A stretch of DNA of 64,000 nucleotides, taken from NCBI GenBank assembly GCA_018296165.2, contig JACKQL020000012.1:744001-808000 (forward strand), in the 5' to 3' direction. A program made the translations under genes and the position numbers. Of the stretch, positions 34,634 through 46,399 are shown piece by piece (position 1 is the stretch's first letter; every line of letters starts with the position of its first letter). This stretch comes from Termitomyces sp. T153 (lineage: Eukaryota; Basidiomycota; Agaricomycetes; Agaricales; Lyophyllaceae). The notes beneath the pieces are model-generated. The model was not told where the DNA came from, did not search any database, and saw nothing but the letters and a program-made list of their open reading frames with translations.

Positions 34634-35059
34634 TTAGATAAAACTGTGCGAAATCAGTGCTACCATGTCTTCGACAAAGAGGAGTTTGAATTTCTGCGGA
34701 GTGAGATGCTTTGGAAGTTTACAATAATCAGATCGCATGAAATTCAAATGACCATTGATGACTAGCCAGATATATGGAGGAATAGATGACCAGACGCGAG
34801 CACCATTCTCAACAAGAGTCCCATCAAGACGATGGTATATGTATGTTGTATGACTCGAGCCATAAGAAGCTGTACGGATAAAGAGTATAACCAAACCTGG
34901 ATTGTCCAAGGTCCCCTTTGAACGACGAAGAAGATCATGGCGAAGATGGACGTCCGTCTGAGCCTGACCAGTAATGTCGCAGTTGGGTAACAGGATAGAA
35001 TAACGCATTGTTAAGACAGGATCATGAGAAGGAAAGCCGAGAACTTGGAAAAGAGTCAT
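34634..35059 (-). CDS. Unknown protein, relative of the decayed gene at 3344-4232
   Basis: A single open frame. The start at 35059 (MTLFQVLGF) is tentative; an upstream ATG at 35131 adds a hydrophobic stretch LILSIICCLSILVV that could be a signal peptide. The conserved part is NPGLVILFIRTASYGSSHTT, then LDGTLVENGARVWSSIPPYI and LPKHLTPQKFKLL, which recurs in the plus-strand gene near 4.0 kb. Short length and lack of a matching N-terminal half suggest it may itself be partial. No family assigned. Confidence 0.4.
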   Translation of the reverse strand: MTLFQVLGFPSHDPVLTMRYSILLPNCDITGQAQTDVHLRHDLLRRSKGTLDNPGLVILFIRTASYGSSHTTYIYHRLDGTLVENGARVWSSIPPYIWLVINGHLNFMRSDYCKLPKHLTPQKFKLLFVEDMVALISHSFI

Positions 35060-35349
35060 GGAGAAACAAGTAATGATGCTCTCGACTACCAATATAGATA
35101 AACAACAGATAATGCTCAAAATTAGGAGCATACGAGTACTTTCAATTACAACTGATTAGTCAAGAAGGCTTTTGGACTTCAGGATTGTCCACATGCTACC
35201 TGACGCCAATGTCCGCAAATAAATCGTCGTCAGGCTAAAGAATGCCTCAGGTGACTCCTCCACGATGCGAATATTATACGCAGGTTATCAGGCTAATCGC
35301 CGCCAGATTTAGCAATTCGATCAGCATCTAGCTTTGATTGGCTCTGAAA

Positions 35350-36118
35350 CACTTGGGCGCCTAACTACTGGGGTATGACATCACCGCGTCAAAGCAACCC
35401 TTCATGCAAACTCCCACACGCTTTCTCTGATAGACATGTCTACTGACTCAGGGTAAACACTACCACAAAGCATGCACAGACCAGGCACTATCAACAGTCA
35501 ACCAGCATCAGGCAGCAGAGGATAGCACACTCTCTGGAAGCTGCTTCTGTCCGTTCGTGCAGCGCGTGTGTTGCGCTTGAGTTTTTTGAGATTCCGCACC
35601 AGGTTTGTAATGGATGTTTGTTCAACTCTTATAATAAAGACTCTTTTACTGATGATTTACCTCATTTAATCTATGTAGTACTGTCAGTTCTCCACCTCCT
35701 CACTTCTTCATAATCTGATCTTCTCTCACATAGACAAAGAAGACCCATACAAAAAAAACCGCCCGACTTGCTGCAGTTTGACCTAAAGGTCTCGTTCCAG
35801 GATTGAAACCAGACAACTTTAATCCACCACGGGCATTGAATGAGAGTTCAGTTATCCTGGAGTACCTTGAGTATGTTACACCCTTATGATTCAAATGGAG
35901 AAGGATGAATGATGGTTGTGGCATCTACAGTTTTGCGAGTATGAAGACAAGATGGAGCCTTCTTCCTTCTCTGAGTAATCCTTGTACGTCTTCCAAATAC
36001 AATCATAATAACACCATGATCTCAGACTTGCACAGATGCCCATGCCCTAATCTGCCTCCAAGCAGACCAGACAAACTGCCACCTCATTCCCTCCTTCTGT
36101 TGCTTCTTGCAAGCTCAG
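35350..36118 (+). repeat. Dispersed 770-bp repeat, CpG-containing copy
   Basis: Aligned with the reverse complement of 58580-59375, from a shared block around GGGGTATGACATCACC to GCAAGCTCAG. It includes ATTCAAATGGAGAAGGATGA and an AATAAA-like signal region near 35636. This copy keeps CpGs (for example CGCGTGTGTTGCGC) that are TG/CA in the other. It contains no intact ORF. A reversed family-C LTR adjoins its right end. Confidence 0.65.
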
Positions 36119-36765
36119 TCTGAGATGAAAAGAACTTAGAGAAACAAAGGAAATAGAGACAATTGAGATGAGACAGAGGCAAGATGAGATGATACTGAGA
36201 AAAGAGATAGATTTGAGGCTAGAACAGAAACAGAGACCAAAAGAAACATGAGACACAAGTAACCAGTTAATGCAATATCAAGACTAGAGTACAAGGTGCT
36301 ACTCTACAGCTATACTGACTACTGGAGAGCTCTGGGGGGCAGTGGGTGTGGTAGTGGGGCTTGATGGAGCCATGTGGAGTTGATGGGTGTTGGTTGCGAT
36401 TGAGGGGCATGCTGTGGTGATATTCTGATGGGATCAGTTGGGGGTGCAGGTTGCTCTGGGGTTGTTGTGGTGTTCCAGGGTAGGTTGGGTGAATCAGGGT
36501 GGTGAGCTGGAGACACATGATGGGGTCAGGAATGGTGAGGGAGGGTTCCAGGGGCTTAGGAGAGTCAAGGGAAGCATTAACAGCTGTAGAGAAGGTGTCA
36601 GAGTTAGCCAGGGGGCCATCAGGGTTTGCTGGAGAAGCATTGGAGTTACCTGGGGTGGTTGCGGAGGGTGTTCAATGGTTGTTTTGACAAGGCATTGGGG
36701 GAGGGACTCTGGGGAAGTGAGTGGGCTGGGAATGATGTTAGGGGTCCAGAGAGTGGGTCGTGACA
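36119..36765 (-). mobile_element. Truncated family-C LTR, minus strand
   Basis: On the minus strand it starts TGTCACGACCCACTC at 36765 and follows the LTR at 20672 for about 650 bp, then ends at the dispersed repeat near 36119. The terminal 400 bp are missing, and the TATA region is mutated. Confidence 0.8.
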
Positions 36766-36999
36766 ACATGTATTAAAGTTGTCTATTATAATTTTTTTGG
36801 AGAAAAAACCTGTTTCAAGTGCAAAAAAACAGCCAAGTTACCCAAGAAAGAAGGTTTTTGGTCAGCAGCTGACAAATTTTAGTCAGCACAATCCAAAAGT
36901 TGTTGCATATATTAGGTGCACAGCCACTTTCCCAGGAGTCATCCCATATATTACTTAGTAATACTGACTATTGACCAGCAAGTGGTGAGTAATAAAATG
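36766..36999. other. AT-rich, no gene seen
   Basis: A-runs and T-runs, no supported ORF. Confidence 0.4.
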
Positions 37000-37240
37000 G
37001 GTAGATATTAATTGAATAGGTAGTCATAGTAAGTAACAGTAATCATAGTAAGTTACAGAAAAACTAGTAAGTAGTAAGTATTATAGAAATTGGTAGTAAG
37101 TCATAGTAAGTAATAGAGATAATAGTAAGTAGTAAGCAATAGAATAGGTAGTAAGTAGTAAGTATGAGTAAAGTAGTAAGTAGTAAGTAAGAGTAAAGTA
37201 GTAAGTAAGAGCAAAGTAGTAAGTAACATGGAACTGGTCA
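37000..37240 (+). repeat. GTAGTAAGTA low-complexity tract
   Basis: Irregular tandem units of AGTAAGTAGTAAGTA with insertions of AGAG or ATAG, longest and most regular from 37140 to 37230. Confidence 0.8.
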
Positions 37241-37559
37241 ATAACCAAAGATTAACAACCCTTTTTACATATCACACATTAAGCAGGCCTGATCAGATCT
37301 GTCATAGCTTAGGCCTGATTAGACCTGGACCTGATTAGACACCTCATCTAATCAGTTTGGCACCTGATCAAGCAACCTGCTAAAGTAACCTGACTAGGCC
37401 TCATTCCATCTGATCTGGTTCCAAGCATTTTTCCAACATGTACCTGGTCCACTGGCTGCAGAGTGCAACTCATATAACTATAAATGTGGAGAATATGTAA
37501 CAGACAAGACTTCTGCTGGAGGTACACAGTCTGAACCTGATGAAGAGTAAGGTGAGTTG
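37241..37559. other. Short TGATCAGA/TGATTAGAC repeats, no gene
   Basis: Several degenerate copies of CCTGATTAGACCTG between 37280 and 37400. Confidence 0.45.
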
Positions 37560-37957
37560 AGTGACAACAAGCCTTCTAGAGTTTTACCAGTCCATCTGTC
37601 AGGGGACTTCCATCTGGTGTTCAATGTGGTCAAACTAACCCCAGCTCCTAAAGATCCTATCCCAGGGTGATGTTTGCCACCTCCACTGCCCCCAGTGGTG
37701 GTCAACAATGATGAAGAGTATGAAGTGGAAGAAATCCTGGACAGCTGTTTATTCTGGAGATGACTACAGTACAAGGTGAAGTGGAAAGGCTACAGAATCA
37801 AGGATATTTCCTGGGAGCCACAGGAGAATGTACATGCCCCCAGACTTGTCAAGGAGTTCCACCAGAGACATCCAGATGCCCTGCATGCCATACAAGGAAT
37901 CTACCCTATCTCGCTAGCAGACCAAGCAATCAGGGACTTTTTCTACCCTGCATGTTG
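37560..37957 (+). pseudogene. Gypsy chromodomain fragment
   Basis: Reads GDFHLVFNVVKL, EEYEVEEILDSCLF, KVKWKGYRIKDISWEPQENV and RQVADQAIRDFF-like tail (ADQAIRDFFYPAC), with stops and a frame change inside. It is the last part of a chromovirus integrase with its chromodomain; the rest of the element is absent. Confidence 0.8.
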
Positions 37958-37981
37958 AGATGCTGCATGCTAGAGGGGGAA

Positions 37982-38202
37982 TGATAACAGGAGACTTCTA
38001 TTTCCAACCTCCATGACTGGTTCCAGTACCTCTGCAGCTTGTTTGTTGTCTCTGTGGCTCTTTCCAGGACTGCGGAGATCTCCAGAGCACTGTGGAGTTC
38101 TCTATATTACCTCAGCAACCATTGCCCTAGGGTTAGGAGTAGCTCTGGTTACCTGTACAGTAGTTCTCACACCTCCACTGCCTGCTGATGCACCATGCTG
38201 AT
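37982..38202 (+). mobile_element. LTR 5' fragment after a polypurine tract
   Basis: AGAGGGGGAA precedes TGATAACAGGAGAC. The following 200 bp match 55963-56170 (for example CAACCATTGCCCTAGGGTTAGG), so this is the start of the 3' LTR of the element at 37560, cut off near 38202. Confidence 0.7.
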
Positions 38203-38989
38203 AAGACCCAGTTGTTGCTGAGCACCAATTTTGGCCTTTTGGAGTTAGTGGCAGCTGACCATTTTGAATTTGGCACAAGTCACAACACTCAGCATGTGGG
38301 GCCCAGCCCAGGGTCTGGACCTATGTAGCCCTTGCATGGGATCTTAGCAACCACAAGACTTATCAATCACAAGGAATATCATGTGGAGCCTGGAACTTGG
38401 GCCTAGAACAGTAAGGCCAAGACCTTTCCTAGTGACAATTATTAGTGACTCTAGTGACTCTTTGGTGACAAAACAGCTTTCTCTTACCATATACAGATAT
38501 TTTGACAGACATGTACCTCTTTACTTATTATTTTCCTTGTCAAGCTTACCAACATACTTGAATGGCATCTACACTTCAGGTATTGACATCAGACTCACTC
38601 TTTTGGATTTATTTGCAATTATACGCCACAGAGACTTTGCTTATAATTTTCACCTAGTTACAGACTGACACCTCATACAGACTATAAACACATTGGCAGA
38701 CACTGTCACTAGTGGCAACTATTTGCTTACTTTCCCATACTATACTTTTGAACCATATAAATACTGCCTTATTGCCAGCTACCCTATCTAGTGACTAGTG
38801 TTAGGTTCTCTTTTTAGGTTTCCTGCACAGCACTAGGCAGCATAGGAGCACATTGTTTTGAAGCCCACTGCAAGGGAGATTAGAAGTTAACCATTCCACT
38901 AGAAACTAGAGCTCAAGTGAAACATTGCTTGGAAAACTTTGATGAACTACCCCAGTCTTCCTTTTCAACCCCTCAGCACTATTTGCCAG
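38203..38989. other. CpG-poor, no gene seen
   Basis: Short ORFs only. It may be leader sequence of the following Gypsy body; no LTR end or primer-binding site is recognisable. Confidence 0.35.
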
Positions 38990-41900
38990 CAACCCATCCT
39001 CAACCTCTTGCTGACAAACTCAAAAATCCTTGCCAATTTTCCAGGTGCCTTTATCAAAAGCTTCCTTGATGCACACTTTCACCTTTGACCCCAACCAACT
39101 CTATCTTCTTCCCAGAGGCCCAATCTATCCCCTCCTCACCAATTAACCCCCTTCCACCACTAACACCAACAATTGCTAATATTAACAACAACCCCACTGC
39201 TCAGCATGCTAGAATGCCACCATGCAACAACACAACTGTGCCTAAATGGGATGAGAGTTGCCAAGAAACTGGAATACCTTTTTGCTGACTGTGGCATTGC
39301 TGACAACACCCAGAAGAAGGAGTATGCATCTTGATACATCTCTTATGACATGGTGGAAACCTGGCTTGGCTTACCTGAATTTGGCAACAACATAGTCATT
39401 GGTAACAATGCTCCCTGACCTTACACTTACCAGGAATGGAAGGTGGCAGTGCTCAGGTTGTACTCTGGTGCTGACACTAGTGCTTGTTATAACCTTGGTG
39501 ACCTGGAACAACTTGTCAATCAGACTTTCAACAGTGGCTTAGTGACTTTGGGCAGGTTCTCTGACTACTACAGGGATTTTCAATGTATTGCCAGATGGTT
39601 GCTTGCTAATAGCAAACTCTACAGAAATGAGGAACATTGCTTGTTCTAACAAGGTATCCCTATGTTGCTATGGTCCAAAATTGTTCACCATCTTGAAATC
39701 ACTCTTCCTAACCACCATCCTAAGGACCCTTACAATGTTGACCAAGTCTTTGAAGGTGCTCAGTGGGTTTTGAAGAGAACATACACCTCTATAACCAAGA
39801 CCAGCAATGGCACCAGTGGTACTTCTTTGTTGCCAATTGTTAATGCACCTGCTGCTCCATTGCCTATGCCTAAGTGGGAAACCTTGGAATTAGCAACAAC
39901 CACAGCAATTGTCAGCACTTTGAAATGACTGGAAGCCCTCTTAACCAACAGTAACGCTCAACCTTGTCAACAGTTCGCCAATAGCACTTGTCACTTTTGT
40001 GGTGAGACAGGTCACACCATGGTCCAAGGCACTTGTATGAAATTGGAGCAAATGATTCAACAGGATAAGATCTGCTGCAATGCTGAAGGAAAGATTATTC
40101 TACTGTCTGGTGCTATGATCCCCAATTATTTTGGCAAGCAACTATATATGGAATGCATTGAGGAATGGCACAGGCTTAACCCAGGACAAATCATTACTGG
40201 CAGACTCTCTTCCAATGCTAACCCAGACCCAGACCAAGCAGCTATGCAGCAGTCGCTAATCCATGAGGTAATGCAACAGGATGTTGCTATGGGCTGAGCG
40301 CTAAGCAAGGAAGAACAGATTGAGGCTTTGGAATGTGAACTCTTTGCACTCAGGTGACCTGGCAAAAAGTTTGATGGTGTACAAGGTCCCCACACAGCAT
40401 ATCAACCAGCAATCAATACCCCCAAGGCAACACCCTCGACTAATGACACCTCAGTGACTTCATCCCCTTCCGATTCTACTCCAGCTCCTGCCACTAAGCC
40501 TGCAGACAAAGGCAAAGCACCTGAACATACTGTTGCTAATGAACAACCATGCATTGCTAAGGAACCCATCACTCAGCCTCCCATCCATCCATTTTCTGGC
40601 ATCCCTGGTTGCTATGTCCCCCCCACTAATAGGAATTTTGCTGCTCCTGACAGGTCTAATAACAGCACATATTGAACTATGCCACCCATTTATGACATCA
40701 AGCAGTCCAAAGCAGTCTTTGAATGGGTTTTAAGCACCAAGGTTACAGTATCAGTTGGCAAACTTTGCTCAGTATCTCAGGGCATCAGAAATCAATTCAG
40801 GACAGCTGTAACACCCAAACAACTTGTAGGCACTAGTGCTAACACAGTACAGGACTCCAGCAATATTTTCAAAGATATTTTGCTGACTTTTGCTATTGAA
40901 GAACCCCAGTTTTCGCTTGGAGCTAACACTGATACTGCTAATGGACTTACCTTGGACAAGGCACCCCTTGCATCTGTTGACCCTGTCAAAGCATACATCA
41001 ATTTGCTACACCATGGAGAAGAGCCTGTGGTGCTCACTGTTGCTAAGGATTCCCAATTGCTTTGTTCCATCATGATGCTAATTGATAACAAAGAAGAAGT
41101 GGAATGCATTCATGACAGCAGTTCCCAGATAATCTCAATGTCCACAGAAATTGCTGGCAATCTTGGGCTATCCTATGACCCCAACATTGTTTTAAACATG
41201 TAGAGCACTAATGGCACCATGGATCAATTGCTAGGACTTGCTTGTAACATACCCTGCACTATTGGTGACATCATGGTTTATCTCCAGATTCATGTTTTAT
41301 GGTCTCCCACCTACAACATTCTCCTTGGATGCCCCTTCAATGTATTAACTCAAAGTACAGTCAACACTCTTAGCAATGTTGAGACCACCATTACAATCAT
41401 GGACCCCAACACTGGCCAACAGTGCACTATCCCAACCTTTCCATGTGGTAAATCCAAAAGAAACAACCACCAAAACATTTGCTTTGAGACTGAAGCACCC
41501 TGTTGCTTTCATTGCCAAAGGCATCAATGAAGAAGATAGCAACATAGTGGTCATTATCAGCTATGACCATTCAACTGGTCTAGCAACTTGTATAGCTTCT
41601 TGTGATTTGAACTAAGACATTATACTTACTAATTCTAACACACAGACAAACCCTGCGCTAGCATATCTTTATGCTACTGCTAGTGACCTTTCTGATTTGT
41701 CCCTTCCACCTTGTTCCTATCTTGTTTCCACTGATACATCTGATCCCTTGATTCTTGGACAGACTTTACCCCTTGATACAAACAATACAGACACTACCCC
41801 CACCTATGTTAATGTTGCATTCCCTGCTCAATTTGTTGCTAACAAACCCCCTAAGCAAAAAGGAGTCCAGGTAAAGAAGAAGTACAAACCTGTCACTATG

Positions 41901-44900
41901 AAAACCAAACCTATTGCCAGCCATGTTAGTGAGGATTTCCAAATTGAGTGCCAGATTATTGGCAATCCACTAGCAATGATCCCTCCACTCAATCCTAACC
42001 CACCACCTTTTGTCCTGACAAAGTGATTCACTCACAAACAACAAGCAAAACTTGTCAAGGACCACAACACAGGCTTTCTCACTAGTGATGAAATCAAAGT
42101 ACTGGTCAACATGGTCGCCAAGCAGGAAAAGGCTTTTGCCTGGGAAGATTCTGAACAAGGAAGCTTGCACCCCAACTTCTTCCTACCAGTACACATACCA
42201 ACAATATCTCACATACCTTGGGTTCAGCACAACTGTCCCATACCCCCAGGGCTAGAAAAGGAAGTATGTGAGATCATTTGCAACGAGATTAATGCTGGCA
42301 TCTATGAACCTTTGAACTCTGCTTACCACTCATGATGGTTTTGTGTTCTCAAGAAGAATGGTAAGCTCAGGATTGTGCACAGCCTTGAGCCGCTACACTG
42401 TGTCACCATTCGCCATTCCAGAGTACCACCTTTTCCAGATCATGTTGCTGAATCTTTTGCTGGATGCATCCATGGCACCACCCTTGACCTCTACATTGGC
42501 TATGACAAGCAACTTATTGACCCTGCTTCACATGACTTAACAACATTCCAGACCCCATTTAGTGCCCTTTGCTTAGTAACTTTGCCAATGGGCTGGACCA
42601 ACTCTGTGCCAATATTTCACAACAATATTACCTTCATTTTGCAGCCAGAGATCCCCCATAACATGCTCAGCTTTATTGACGATGTTGGCGCTAAAGGACC
42701 CAAGGATTGAAAGATTGTTAACAGTAAACCTGCTAAGCATCCCACTAACCCAAACATTCACCTAGCACTATGGGAGTTCTTCAAACTTCTTAACAGGATT
42801 CTCCAGTGAATGAAGTATTGTGGTGGCACCTTCTCTGGTCACAAACTTGTTCTATGCACCCCACCTTTCAAGATTCTAGGTCACAATTGCACTCCAAGCA
42901 GTCAAATTCCTGACAAAAGTTGCTTAGCCCTAATCAAGCAGTGGGGCCCTTGCAAGTTGCTATCAGAAGTCCAAGCTTTTCTGGGCACAGTAGGGGTACT
43001 TGGGATTTTCATCAAGAACGTTGCTCACCACACCAACAACTTAACAAAACTTACTTGTGTTGGCATCCCTTTCAAGTTTGGCCCCAACCAAATAAATGCC
43101 CAACACAACCTTGTGAAAGCCTTACAAGATGCTAAGCCCCTAGTCCCCATCAACTATGAATTGCCTGACCCTGTCATCTTAGCAGTTGACACTTCGTATA
43201 TAGCAATTGGTTATTACCCTTGCCAGTGCACTAGCAACAACTGCAAAGAATGCTGCTACAACCACTTTGGGTCGATTATGCTTAACAACAGAGAAGCCAG
43301 GTTCAGTCAGCCTAAGTTAGAACTCTACAGCCTTTATTGAGTGCTGCAAGCCTTGCAGATGTACCTTATTGGTGTTAGGAACCTCATCATTGAAGTTGAC
43401 ACTTGCTATATAAAGGGTATGCTCCAGAACCCTGATATCCAGCCCTCCACCAGCATGAACTGATGGATTATGGCAATATTAATGTTCCACTTTGAGCTTG
43501 TTCACATCAAAGGAACTTTCCATGGCCCCAATGGTCTTTTGCGATGCCTGCCCCAGCCTGGCAATCCCCCTGTTGACAATAGTGACAACTCCATTTATGA
43601 GGACTGGATCAATCGGCTGCATGGATTCATTCACCAAGTTCAGCTACTATTACTGCTCCTTTGCCAAGTCTCCATGGCCTCCCATTGTCTACCTCCTCTG
43701 GTTGAGTTCCCTCATTTACAACCTTTAGTGACTTTCTCTAGCAATAAAGACACTGCCCCACAACTAGCGACCAGTGACAACATTCAGCCTCTCCATGATG
43801 ATGACACCACCATATATAGCAATGTGCTCCACAGTGCTAAAGCTATTGCCAGCAATGCCCATGTACTTCTAGTCGAGAAATGGCTTCACAATCTTGCCAG
43901 ACCTGAAGGCCTTAGCAACAATGAGTATGCCACATTTGTTCACTACGCTTCTATGTTTTTTGTCACAGGAGGCAAACTTTGGAGAAGAAGTCAGGATGGC
44001 ACTCACAAGCTGTTTGTTCCCACTACCAGTTGCCTGCAAGTCTTGAAAGCCATGCATGACAATTTGGGACATAGAGGCCTCTTTGCTACCTGCTCAGCCC
44101 TTTTGGAACAATTTTGGTGGCCTCAAGTTAGCACTAATATCATATGGTACATCTGGACTTGCCACCTCTGCCAGGTACACCAGACAACCAAAGTTCTCAT
44201 CCCACTGACCATTGCTATGCCAGCGCCCTTGTTCAGCAAGATATATGTTGACACCATGTTCATGCCACCCTTCAATAAGTTCAAATATATCATTCAAGGA
44301 TGTTGTTTGCTAACTCATTACCCTGAGTTCCATATGCTAGCCAGAGAGAACACTGAAGCTATTGCCAAATGGCTATATGAGGATGTGATTTGTTGCTGGG
44401 GAGCACTTAGCAAAATTGTTACCAACAATGGACCTCCAATCCTGAAGGCAGTCACCTACTTGGCAAAGAATTATAACTTGCACCATATTTGGATCTCTGG
44501 ATACAATAAGCACGCTAATGGAATAGTCAAGCAACCCCACTTTGATGTTTGCCAAGCCCTCTTCAAAGTGGTTGATGGTGATCAATCCAGGTGGAGCGCA
44601 GCTACTTACTCTGTCTTTTGGTCAGAACATGTTATAGTTTGCAAGCAAATGGGTTGCTCCCCCTACTACGCTACAACTGGTACTCACCCTCTCCTGCTGG
44701 CCAACATAGTGGAAGCAACATGTTTGCAACCGCTGCCAAACTTGCTATTGTTGACAACTGACCTCATAGCTTGCTGAGCTATTGATCTTCAACGTTGCCA
44801 AGAGGACCTCAACTGCCTTCACAGTAACATCCTTAGCACTCGTTGCCTAGCCACCATTTGCTTTGAGGCAGAACATGCCACTACAATCTTCAATTACAAT

Positions 44901-45222
44901 TTCCAAACTGGTGACCTTGTACTGATGAGGAACACTAGGATCAAGGTGACACATAACAAGAAAATGAAGCCTCGTTACCTAGGCCCACTGGTGGTAATTT
45001 CTTGTAACCATGGGGGCACTTACATCCTTTGCAAACTAGATGGTTCAGTACTGCATTGTCCCATAGCTGCTTTTTGATTGGTCCCTTATTTTGCTAGAGA
45101 ACACATAGCAGTGCCAAGCAACACTTTCAATATTGACACCTTGCGACTTAGAGAACTCAAACAAACCAACCTTGTAGACTACAATGATACTGGCAATGCC
45201 GCCAGTGAAGAAGAAAATTAAA
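38990..45222 (+). pseudogene. Gypsy-type gag-pol body, type 1, degenerate
   Basis: Domains follow the Ty3/Gypsy order on the plus strand. Gag (39.1-40.3 kb) carries a CCHC knuckle CHFCGETGHTMVQGTC (39989-40036). The protease region (40.85-41.5 kb) has DSS where D-x-G is expected and YNILLGCPFNVL. Reverse transcriptase (42.05-42.7 kb) keeps SFIDDVGA; RNase H is at 42.8-43.5 kb. Integrase (43.86-44.78 kb) has an HHCC finger ending CHLC, D in VDTMFM, but N at 44427-44429 and K at 44529-44531 where the second D and the E belong. A GPLVV-type tail ends near 45.2 kb. At least eight stops or frame changes break it. No paired LTRs are recognisable. Confidence 0.88.
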
Positions 45223-46350
45223 AACATACCCTTTGCTAAGCCCTAGCAACTTTTCTTGACTCTGCATTGTTTCTCACTAGACTTGTTCCTACTATCCACA
45301 AAAACCATCAAAAAAAAATACCTTACAAAAATATTAAGTCCTTTTGTTCTTGCTACTCTTCCTTTGTATTATTTTTGTTTGAGAAGCCTTGCACAGACAC
45401 TCTACTTTACTATTCTCTTGTTTTTGATGCTGCACTTGGCCACTCTGTTGCTAGTGCTCAGCATGCCTCTAGAGGTTTTATTTGCCAGGATGAGGTTTGG
45501 AGGGAGCAGGACAAGGCTTGAAGGGAGAGGGATGCAGTGCAGAGGGATAAGGATCTGGCTGTGGAGACAGCCATGGAGTGATTGTTCCAGCTATAGGAGT
45601 TGCAGGCTTAAGTGATACAGTAGGAGGCACGGGCAGAGGTGGCAGCACAGCAGTTGGGGAGGTTGGAGGTGCAGGAGACTCAGGGGGGCCATAATGTAGG
45701 GGTGCTCCAGGCAATGGTGGAGAGGGCATGTAGGTGGGAGGAGTGGCTTGCCAACAAGGCAACCTTAGGGTGGCAGGGAATTCTTCATAAACTGGCTCTA
45801 TCTTCTCCTCAGCCCTTCTGTGCTAACATATTATAGTAGATTAGGCCTGGGAGCACCAGATTCTACTGAATGGAGCATTAGCAGCTCTTGTGTCAATTCA
45901 CAATGAGCTCTCAAGGATGCCCAGAGATCTCCTGCCAGAGTTGAGTCAGAAGGTTAGGCAGATGGGCTGTTGTTGGCGGGGCACCAATGGAGGGCCATGG
46001 CGGATCCTGGGGCATGGTGGGAGGTGGTGACAGATGTGGGAAAACTGCTTCTGGGGCACCTGGAGGTCCTGGCAATAGTGGTGGCCCAACTGGAGGTGGA
46101 TATGGTGGGGAGGATAGCAGAGGTAGAGCTGGAGGGGGAGGGGGAGTAGGGGGTTTTCTTGGATATGTCTCCTTGCATTCTGTGTTAGCCTACCTTTTGT
46201 AGTATCATGTAATACCATACTCTCTTCATACAACTGTTTTGGGACTTTTGGCCTGGGAAATTGAACTCTTTTTAGTGTTAAGTGAGGGAGAGTGAATAAA
46301 GCATGTAGGGGGTACTTATGAGAGTTGAATCTCTGATAAATCCAGAGGCA
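45223..46350 (-). repeat. Two Pro-rich low-complexity blocks
   Basis: Minus-strand segments 45490-45760 and 45950-46180 both read as Pro/Ser-rich peptides (APPTSPTAVLPPLPVPPT; PPLPGAP; SPPHHAP-like). They may be two diverged copies of the Pro-rich gag leader of the minus-strand Gypsy element next to them, or simply purine-rich low complexity. No intact protein. Confidence 0.35.
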
Positions 46351-46399
46351 GGGGTTATGCCCACTGATGCCATCTGTATTTACTAGTCCTGGGGGATTT

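Noticed and set aside
37000..37240. CRISPR-like or telomeric array
   Set aside because: Irregular GTAGTAAGTA units with no spacers and no telomere motif; simple low complexity.
45478..45762. Pro-rich ORF as a secreted or structural protein
   Set aside because: Composition-driven and repeated, diverged, at 45.95-46.18 kb beside a Gypsy body; no start or splice context.
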